6,941 bases of DNA from Dehalococcoidia bacterium (lineage in GTDB: Bacteria > Chloroflexota > Dehalococcoidia > Lucifugimonadales > JAGWBF01): NCBI GenBank assembly GCA_021296025.1, contig JAGWBF010000036.1:26774-33714 (forward strand). The letters are read 5' to 3'. Both the position numbers and the translations under genes were made by a program. Below are positions 1 through 4,831 of this stretch, in pieces. Below the pieces are notes generated by a model. The model was not told the DNA's origin. It saw only the letters and a program-made list of their open reading frames with translations, and searched no databases. Each line of letters opens with the position of its first letter. The stretch's first letter is position 1.

Positions 1-1
1 C

Positions 2-937
2 GACCTGGGCTACAAGATTCGCCCATACGAGGTGAACAAAGGAGAAACCAACAAGGTCATCGCCGAATCCAAGGAGCTGATGGGCGTAACCCTAAGGGAC
101 GGCAAGTCCGTCTTCAGGGCCCTGCGAAAGGTCAGGAAGATGTTCAGCGCCATCAAGGTGGACTACACCCGGGTCAAGCCCAAGGTGAAGATCACCGGGG
201 AGTTCTGGGCCCAGACCACGGAAGGCGACGGCAACTACCACATGTTCGAATGGCTGGAGTCCGAGGGTGCCGAGGTGCAGGTGGAACCCATCGGCACTTG
301 GATCGACTATCTGATCTGGTCGGCCAAGCACACAGCTGAGGAAAAAATGGCTATCGATCCTACCAGGAAGAAGCTCATCAAGAAGCTCTGGGTTGCCCAG
401 AGGGCTTACCGGCTCTGGTACGCCCTGTACCGCTGGGGCCTGGGGTTCAGGACCGACTCCCTGCCCAACCAAAGAAGGCTCGCGGAATACGCCAAGGCCT
501 ACTACAACACCCACCTCAAGGGCGGAGAAGGCCACCTGGAGATCTCCAAGAACATCATGGCCGTGAAGGAGAAGCACTCGCAGATGGTCATCTCCCTCAA
601 GCCCTTCGGCTGCATGCCCAGCACCATGAGCGATGGCGTGCAGAGCCGGGTGGTGGCCGACTATAAGGACTCGATCTACATTCCCATCGAGACCTCGGGC
701 GACGGAGAGGTCAACGTCAAGAGCCGAGTACAAATGAAGCTGTACGAAGCCAAGATGAAGGCCAGAGCGGATGTCCAGGAGGTGCTTGACCATCACAAGG
801 TCACAATGGACCAGGTGCGGGCCTACAGCGCCAAGCATTCCAAGTACACCAACGCTCTGCACAAGGTCCCCCTCCACCATGGCATAAGCACCGCCTCCAA
901 CCTGATCGCTGAAGTGGCCCCCCACATCAAGAACTAG
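2..937 (+). CDS. 2-hydroxyacyl-CoA dehydratase/activase-related protein (COG3581-like), 5' end outside window
   Basis: The reading frame is open from the left edge through a TAG at 935-937, so this is the C-terminal part of a longer protein. A GTG at 32 is in frame, but the codons before it (DLGYKIRPYEV) read like normal protein, so it is probably internal. Seen, numbering from that GTG: a segment beginning GEFWAQTTEGDGNYHMFEWL (about 56-75) and running on to EVQVEPIGTW, then HLKGGEGHLE (161-170) and LKPFGCMPSTMSDGVQS (189-205). These are hallmarks of the proteins related to (R)-2-hydroxyglutaryl-CoA dehydratase components and their activators (COG3581 type), usually encoded beside a COG3580/BadF-BcrA-like ATPase. 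Cys194 in KPFGC is the only cysteine in the visible part and is a plausible Fe-S ligand by analogy with dehydratase subunits. No membrane segment is seen, so it is probably cytoplasmic. The substrate cannot be inferred; a partner subunit may lie upstream. Two terminators follow directly. Confidence 0.85.
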   Translation, partial: DLGYKIRPYEVNKGETNKVIAESKELMGVTLRDGKSVFRALRKVRKMFSAIKVDYTRVKPKVKITGEFWAQTTEGDGNYHMFEWLESEGAEVQVEPIGTWIDYLIWSAKHTAEEKMAIDPTRKKLIKKLWVAQRAYRLWYALYRWGLGFRTDSLPNQRRLAEYAKAYYNTHLKGGEGHLEISKNIMAVKEKHSQMVISLKPFGCMPSTMSDGVQSRVVADYKDSIYIPIETSGDGEVNVKSRVQMKLYEAKMKARADVQEVLDHHKVTMDQVRAYSAKHSKYTNALHKVPLHHGISTASNLIAEVAPHIKN

Positions 938-962
938 GCACTCGCTTCACAGGAAACGACAG

Positions 963-994
963 GAAACCCCAGCCGGTGAGGCTGGGGTTTCTCT
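963..994 (+). terminator. Intrinsic terminator-like hairpin after the dehydratase-related gene
   Basis: A perfect 12-bp stem pairs 963-974 (GAAACCCCAGCC) with 980-991 (GGCTGGGGTTTC), with a 5-nt loop GGTGA. It starts 25 nt after the stop at 937. The trailing T run is short (TTTCTCTAT), so release may be helped by the second hairpin just downstream. Confidence 0.8.
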
Positions 995-1008
995 ATGCAC
1001 CATGCCCC

Positions 1009-1040
1009 GGGATGGGATAACCCTTTCCCATCCCTTGTTT
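1009..1040 (+). terminator. Second, tandem intrinsic terminator
   Basis: A perfect 9-bp stem pairs 1009-1017 (GGGATGGGA) with 1026-1034 (TCCCATCCC) around an 8-nt loop. It is followed by TTGTTT at 1035-1040, a better T tract than that of the first hairpin. Together they isolate the upstream operon from the ccdA-like gene. Confidence 0.7.
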
Positions 1041-1064
1041 ACAGGTTGGTTATGGGCATATCAT
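1035..1064 (+). promoter_or_regulatory. Weak candidate sigma-70 promoter for the ccdA-like gene
   Basis: TTGTTT (1035-1040) and TATCAT (1059-1064) are separated by 18 nt. The -10 matches consensus at five of six positions and the -35 at only three. A promoter is expected here because two terminators end just before it. However, a start site near 1071 would lie downstream of the Shine-Dalgarno at 1067-1070 used by the TTG at 1079. If the promoter is real, the ATG at 1142 is the likelier start. Confidence 0.25.
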
Positions 1065-1078
1065 AAGAGGTAAGAAGG

Positions 1079-1999
1079 TTGCAGGAGCACTCATCGACCG
1101 GGTTGCACCCCGCACCCTGGCGACGAAATGTACACCTAGGAATGGTGAGATTGCAGGTAGAACAGGCGACACGCTTCAGCTGGGAAAGGCTCCTGCGGGC
1201 AGTTGTCCTCTCCGTCGTGGTTACGGCAGGCTTGGTGCTCATGTTCGGCGTCGTCGGCCTGATTATCGCGGTCGGCGGGAACTTCCTCACCGACATAATG
1301 GACTGGGCGGGGTTGATAATCGGAGTAGTACTGACGCTGTTCGGCCTGTGGCTGCTCGTCACCCGCAACAAGATCTACTCCGGCGCAGCCCAGCGCTTTG
1401 CAGCCAAGATCGACCCCGGAAGGTCCAGCAGCCTGAAAGCCTTTTTTCTGTTCGGTATTGCGTATGGGATCGCCTCACTGAGCTGCGCACTGCCCATCTT
1501 CCTGTCGGTAGCGGTGAGCGCCCTGGTGGCAGGCGAGTTCTTCAGCGGGCTGTTCAACTTCGTGAGCTACGCCCTGGGAATGGGGACGGTGCTCATGATT
1601 TTGACGATCAGCACTGCTCTGTTCAAAGGGGCTGTCAACGATTATGTAAAGACACTGATGCCCTGGGTGGAGCGCCTCACTCCCATCCTGGTGATCCTGG
1701 CGGGGCTTTTCATCATTGCCTACTGGCTTACCATAGGAGGGCTGGGGGAGCATATCCCCTTGATCCCAGGCTCAGAGACCTTTGTGGAGGAGGTCATCAG
1801 CCTCGTTTCTAACAATGGAGAATCGGTCATATCAGCCCTGCCGGTAGCTCACTCCTTCGGTGCGGGCATGATCGCTACAATCAACCCCTGCGGCTTTGCC
1901 CTCCTTCCAGCGTACCTTTCCCTTTTCCTGGGAAGGTCCGAGTTGGAACCAACCAGGCGGCAAGTTCCAGGGACGGCGGGCGAGTCTCCCGCAGACTAG
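1079..1999 (+). CDS. CcdA/DsbD-type thiol-disulfide transmembrane protein with circularly permuted segment order
   Basis: The CcdA/DsbD family carries reducing equivalents across the cytoplasmic membrane through two cysteines, in helix 1 (NPC motif) and helix 4, for cytochrome c maturation or extracytoplasmic thiol reduction. Seen here: a hydrophilic N-terminus, helices at about 40-66, 76-95, 118-146 (SLSCALP, Cys136), 154-182 and 198-218, then a roughly 40-residue linker, then a final helix at 257-285 containing ATINPCGFALLPAYLSLFLG (Cys271). In family members that NPC helix is the first one; here it is last, so the order is 2-3-4-5-6-1. Both cysteines are kept. With six helices the ends of a normal CcdA lie on the same side, so this order is topologically possible. 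Start: TTG 1079 has AAGAGG 8 nt upstream; ATG 1142 (residue 22) is the alternative but has only AGGA directly adjacent. No homologous continuation is visible after the stop. It could be a real permuted protein, a fusion of two gene fragments left from a tandem duplication, or a misassembly. Confidence 0.8.
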   Translation: MQEHSSTGLHPAPWRRNVHLGMVRLQVEQATRFSWERLLRAVVLSVVVTAGLVLMFGVVGLIIAVGGNFLTDIMDWAGLIIGVVLTLFGLWLLVTRNKIYSGAAQRFAAKIDPGRSSSLKAFFLFGIAYGIASLSCALPIFLSVAVSALVAGEFFSGLFNFVSYALGMGTVLMILTISTALFKGAVNDYVKTLMPWVERLTPILVILAGLFIIAYWLTIGGLGEHIPLIPGSETFVEEVISLVSNNGESVISALPVAHSFGAGMIATINPCGFALLPAYLSLFLGRSELEPTRRQVPGTAGESPAD

Positions 2000-2070
2000 A
2001 GACCCGCGTTACCTATCAGCCGGTGGTCCCAGCCGTGATTCTATCTTGATTCAATGAGGAGGTCTCCAAG

Positions 2071-2379
2071 ATGCTCACCGATATGAAATGTCTGTTCGTG
2101 GTGATGATGGATATTGATGAAGACAAAGAGGCCGATTTCAACCGGGTCTATGACGAAGAGCACATCCCCATCCTCCTCCAGGTACCCGGTGTCATAGATG
2201 CGGCCAGGTTCAAAACGTCTACCGAAGGGGCTCCCAAGTACGTGGCGATCTATGAAGTCGAAAACGCCGATGTTCCGGAAAGCGACGCCTTCAGGGAAGC
2301 TTCCGACATTGGAGAATGGGCCCCCAAGATCCGCCCCTTCACCAAGAACCGCTCCCGCATCATCTACGAGCGGATTTAG
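2071..2379 (+). CDS. Small EthD-like dimeric alpha/beta-barrel protein
   Basis: A 102-residue soluble protein. The ATG at 2071 is preceded by GAGGAGG at 2056-2062 with an 8-nt spacer, so the start is well supported. The pattern fits the ferredoxin-like dimeric alpha/beta-barrel proteins (EthD/antibiotic-monooxygenase/DUF4286-like): a first strand CLFVVMMDI (about 7-15), a helix with DFNRVYDEEHIPILLQVPGV (about 22-41), ARFK, then PKYVAIYEVE and a C-terminal helix and strand ending RIIYERI. The YDEEHIP...VPGV block is the recognisable signature. Such proteins are often small stress, degradation or uncharacterised enzymes that act as dimers; substrate and reaction cannot be inferred. It lies 71 nt after the ccdA-like stop with no terminator between, so co-transcription is possible. 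A separate promoter follows it. Confidence 0.8.
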   Translation: MLTDMKCLFVVMMDIDEDKEADFNRVYDEEHIPILLQVPGVIDAARFKTSTEGAPKYVAIYEVENADVPESDAFREASDIGEWAPKIRPFTKNRSRIIYERI

Positions 2380-2404
2380 ACGCCGACTGCAGCTTCGGTC
2401 CAGA

Positions 2405-2434
2405 TTGACAATGCCGTGAAGGCCTAAGTAGAAT
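2405..2434 (+). promoter_or_regulatory. Near-consensus sigma-70 promoter upstream of the DsbA-like gene
   Basis: TTGACA at 2405-2410 is a perfect -35. TAGAAT at 2429-2434 matches the -10 at five of six positions, with an 18-nt spacer. The predicted transcription start near 2441 lies just before the Shine-Dalgarno. It is the best promoter in the window and may also drive rnc, ftsY and the YYY gene. Confidence 0.65.
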
Positions 2435-2444
2435 CGGCTACAAC

Positions 2445-2454
2445 AAGGAGGAGG
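2445..2454 (+). promoter_or_regulatory. Strong Shine-Dalgarno fixing the original start of the DsbA-like gene
   Basis: AAGGAGG at 2445-2451, extended by AGG to 2454, lies 9 nt (from 2451) before ATG 2461. This supports 2461 as the genuine start of the DsbA-like frame. The downstream ATG at 2587 has no comparable site. Confidence 0.7.
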
Positions 2455-2460
2455 TGAGCG

Positions 2461-3312
2461 ATGGAACCTTTCAAGGTGAAAGCCTACTACGACTTTCGTT
2501 GACCCTACGTTTATAACGCAGCCATGTGGCTTGCGAAGGTGAAGAAGTCCTACGGGTAAGAAATACTCATCGACTGGAAGCCTTTCATGCTGGCCCAGAT
2601 CAACAACCAGGAAGGTCCCGACTGGAAGGCATGGGAGCAGGCTGAGGACTCTCCAACCCTGGGCCTTACGGCATTCCGGGCCGGCGCAGCAGCCCAACGG
2701 CAGGGCCGACAGCAGTTCGAGGAGTTCCAGCTGGCGATGCTCAAGGCCAGGCATGAGGACCGCCGGGACCTCTCGGACGCGGATGTCGTCCTGGAGATCG
2801 CCGAGAGCGTAGGGCTGGACATGGCCCGGTTCAGAGAAGACATGGCCGACGACAGCATCCTGCAGGATCTGGGCGAAAGCCACACCGAGGCTGTTGACCA
2901 GCACGGCGTGTTCGGCGTCCCCACCTTCATCTTCCCCAACGGTAACACCGCCTTCCTCAAGACCTATAACCCTCCCGAAGAGGAAGCGGTGCCCATGTTC
3001 GAAGAGATCTCCGGGGTGATGGGAAGGTGGAAGTGGGTTGCCGAGGTGAAGAGGCCTCAACCCCCGTGGCCCAGGGGAGTATTCGACAAAGCTTCCTCCC
3101 TTGCAGCAACATCCCCTGGAACAAAAGCTGGGAATCAGGTTTCGGGACCGCAGGTTGCTGGAGCAGGCGCTGGTCCACCCTTCCTTCTCCAACGAGACGG
3201 CCCACGACCAGGAGTCTGTGGAGCACTACGAGCGTTTGGAGTTCCTGGGCGATTCGGTGCTCGGGGCATGCGTGGCTTGGGACCTTTTCCACAGGCATCC
3301 CCCTCTGTCTGA
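2461..3312 (+). pseudogene. DsbA/FrnE-like thioredoxin-fold oxidoreductase with in-frame TGA and TAA (pseudogene or candidate recoded gene)
   Basis: From ATG 2461 the frame reads MEPFKVKAYYDFR, TGA (2500-2502), PYVYNAAMWLAKVKKSYG, TAA (2557-2559), EILIDWKPFML and onward. This is the start of a DsbA-family protein (FrnE / 2-hydroxychromene-2-carboxylate isomerase-like), with the TGA exactly where the active-site Cys (or Ser) of YYDFxCPY belongs. The rest of the fold is kept: a helical insert (about residues 60-140) and the cis-proline motif GVFGVPTFIF (Pro at codon 2920-2922). There is no other Cys in the conserved part and no signal peptide, so it would be cytoplasmic. Family similarity ends near VKRPQPPW (about 3069); the frame then runs without a stop to 3312, overlapping rnc in another frame, so the natural stop also seems lost. 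Translation from ATG 2587 would give a product lacking strand 1 and the active site. Promoter and Shine-Dalgarno are intact. Most likely a pseudogene or a sequence with errors; selenocysteine at the TGA is possible only if the TAA is an error. Confidence 0.7.
2517..2535 (+). other. Small hairpin downstream of the in-frame TGA (weak SECIS-like candidate)
   Basis: CGCA-GCC pairs with GGC-T-TGCG around the tetraloop ATGT (2524-2527): seven base pairs with one bulged T, starting 14 nt after the TGA. Distance and the bulged U recall bacterial SECIS elements. However, the loop lacks a G in its first two positions and the bulge is on the 3' arm, so the match is poor. Confidence 0.15.
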
Positions 3313-3823
3313 AGGGGAACTAACCCGTCTGCGTTCGCTGCTGGTCCAGGGTCCCACCCTTGCAACCATTGCCCGCAGATTCGACTTGGGCCCTCACATC
3401 AAGCTGGGTAGGGGTGAAGCCGCAACAGGGGGCTGTGACCGGGACTCTATCCTCGCGGCATCCTTCGAAGCAGTTATAGGCGCGATCTGGGTGGATGCGG
3501 GTTTCGAAACTGCCCGGCGTTTCGTCACTGATGCACTGGGAACAGAGGCCGAACACCTGCTCGTTGCCGGCATTCCCCAGGACCCCAAGTCCAAGCTTCA
3601 AGAGCTGGTGCAGCAGACGAGCAAAGCGACGCCCCAATACCAGCTGGTGAGCGCGGAAGGCCCCGACCACGCCAAGTCCTTCGAAGTAGAGGTGCTGATG
3701 AACGGTCAGCCTATGGGCCGAGGTCGGGGAACCAGAAAGCTGGATGCCGAAAAAGAACCGGCGCTGGAGCCCCTGACCAAACTGGCCTCACTAGACACAA
3801 GCACGGAGCAGGGATCGAGCTAG
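3101..3823 (+). CDS. rnc: Ribonuclease III
   Basis: RNase III is a cytoplasmic double-strand-specific endonuclease that processes rRNA precursors and structured mRNAs as a homodimer. The length (240 aa) is normal. N-terminal nuclease domain: KLGIRFRDRRLLEQALVHPS (9-28), the signature ERLEFLGDSVLG (44-55, with Glu47 and Asp51) and DSILAASFEAVIGAIWVD (115-132, Glu123). The Asp that usually precedes the FEA glutamate by three (E. coli D114) is Ala120 here. C-terminal dsRNA-binding domain: DPKSKLQELVQQ (161-172), PQYQLVSAEGPDHAKSFEVE (178-197) and GRGRGTRKLDAEKEPALEPL (206-225). In the last segment the second Lys of the usual KK pair is Leu214, and two helix alanines are Pro220 and Pro224. Start: TTG 3101 is the first start codon after an in-frame stop at 3047 and gives a normal N-terminus. 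No good Shine-Dalgarno is close (GGGGAG at 3074-3079 is too far), so coupling to upstream translation is possible. ftsY follows after 6 nt. Confidence 0.93.
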   Translation: MQQHPLEQKLGIRFRDRRLLEQALVHPSFSNETAHDQESVEHYERLEFLGDSVLGACVAWDLFHRHPPLSEGELTRLRSLLVQGPTLATIARRFDLGPHIKLGRGEAATGGCDRDSILAASFEAVIGAIWVDAGFETARRFVTDALGTEAEHLLVAGIPQDPKSKLQELVQQTSKATPQYQLVSAEGPDHAKSFEVEVLMNGQPMGRGRGTRKLDAEKEPALEPLTKLASLDTSTEQGSS

Positions 3824-3829
3824 CCATTC

Positions 3830-4789
3830 ATGCTGAATCTCTTCAAGAAAGACAGAGCTAAGAACAAGCAGCGGACCGAGGAAGGCGTGCGTCGCTCCAG
3901 GGAGACCTGGTTTGGGAAAATCATGGGTGTGCTCCGCACCTCGGGACCGGGCGACGGGTTGTGGGATGAGATGGAGGAGATATTGGTTTCCGCCGACCTC
4001 GGCGTTGAAACATCCATCGGACTGATAGGCCGGCTGAAGGACAGGGCAGCGCGGGAGCACCTGGACAGCCCTCAGCAGATCCTCGACCATCTTAAGGAGG
4101 AGCTGGGGGCCTCTCTGGCCGATGATGGGGCGGAAGCTCTTTGGGATAGCCCTGACCATGGCGAGACTCCTTACGTCATCCTGGTTGTGGGGGTGAATGG
4201 AGTCGGCAAGACCACCAGCATTGCAAAGCTGGCCCACCGGTTCCAGGAAGAGGGTAAGAAGGTCCTGCTCGGTGCGGCAGATACTTTTCGCGCAGCCGCC
4301 GCCCAGCAGCTCCGGGTCCTTGGCTCCAGGATCGGCGTCGATGTGATCGCCCATCAACCCGGAGCAGACCCCGGAGCAGTGGCCTACGATGCTTACCAAG
4401 CCGGCAAATCCCGGGGAGTGGACGTACTGATCATCGACACAGCGGGCCGCCTCCACACCAAGTCCAACCTGATGGAGGAGCTAAAGAAGATACACCGGAT
4501 CCTGGCCAGGCAGGACCTGTCCGCCCCCCACCAGGTTCTCCTCGTCCTGGACGCCACCACGGGCTACAATGGACTGGCCCAGGCGAGAACGTTCACCGAG
4601 GCCGTGGGGTGTACCGGCGTGTTCCTCGCAAAGCTTGACGGCACTGCCCGCGGCGGCATCGTCCTGGCTATTCACAACGAGCTGCAACTGCCCATCCTGT
4701 TTATCGGCACGGGTGAGCAGGTCCAGGACATCGCCCCCTTCGACGCCAGGGAGTTTGTTGAGGCGCTGCTGGAGCCTGTGCCCGCCTAG
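3830..4789 (+). CDS. ftsY: Signal recognition particle receptor FtsY
   Basis: FtsY is the SRP-receptor GTPase that docks ribosome-SRP complexes at the cytoplasmic membrane for SecYEG insertion. At 319 aa it is the short form without a long acidic A domain. Seen: a basic N-terminus (MLNLFKKDRAKNKQR) suited to membrane contact, the helical N domain (about 25-100, with LWDEMEEILVSADLGVET), and the G domain: P-loop GVNGVGKTT (121-129), DTFRAAAAQQL (151-161), DTAGR (203-207), AKLDGTARGG (267-276) and GTGEQVQDIAPFD (293-305). ATTGY (242-246) has Tyr where the family almost always has Gln (ATTGQ), and AKLD replaces the commoner TKLD. ATG 3830 lies 6 nt after the rnc stop; only a weak purine stretch precedes it, consistent with translational coupling. 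rnc next to ftsY is a common bacterial arrangement. Confidence 0.97.
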   Translation: MLNLFKKDRAKNKQRTEEGVRRSRETWFGKIMGVLRTSGPGDGLWDEMEEILVSADLGVETSIGLIGRLKDRAAREHLDSPQQILDHLKEELGASLADDGAEALWDSPDHGETPYVILVVGVNGVGKTTSIAKLAHRFQEEGKKVLLGAADTFRAAAAQQLRVLGSRIGVDVIAHQPGADPGAVAYDAYQAGKSRGVDVLIIDTAGRLHTKSNLMEELKKIHRILARQDLSAPHQVLLVLDATTGYNGLAQARTFTEAVGCTGVFLAKLDGTARGGIVLAIHNELQLPILFIGTGEQVQDIAPFDAREFVEALLEPVPA

Positions 4790-4831
4790 GAACCACGGCA
4801 AGAATGAACTTCAGCTAACGACAGCCTTCCC

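Noticed and set aside
92..925. Antisense open frame of 277 codons opposite the dehydratase-related gene
   Set aside because: It is rich in Leu/Gly/Val/His without motifs, and lies wholly opposite a clearly recognisable COG3581-like protein.
1981..2016. Imperfect inverted repeat around the ccdA-like stop (GAGTCTC / GAGACCCG) as a terminator
   Set aside because: The pairing is short and interrupted, and no T tract follows.
2041..3192. Long antisense open frame of 383 codons covering the EthD-like and DsbA-like genes
   Set aside because: Its sequence has no recognisable family features and is the mirror of real + strand genes in GC-rich DNA, where antisense frames stay open by chance. The + strand has proper Shine-Dalgarno sites and conserved motifs.
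2587..3312. DsbA-like ORF taken as an intact gene starting at ATG 2587
   Set aside because: No Shine-Dalgarno precedes 2587. Homology extends upstream through two stops to a well-supported start at 2461, and the active-site segment would be missing.
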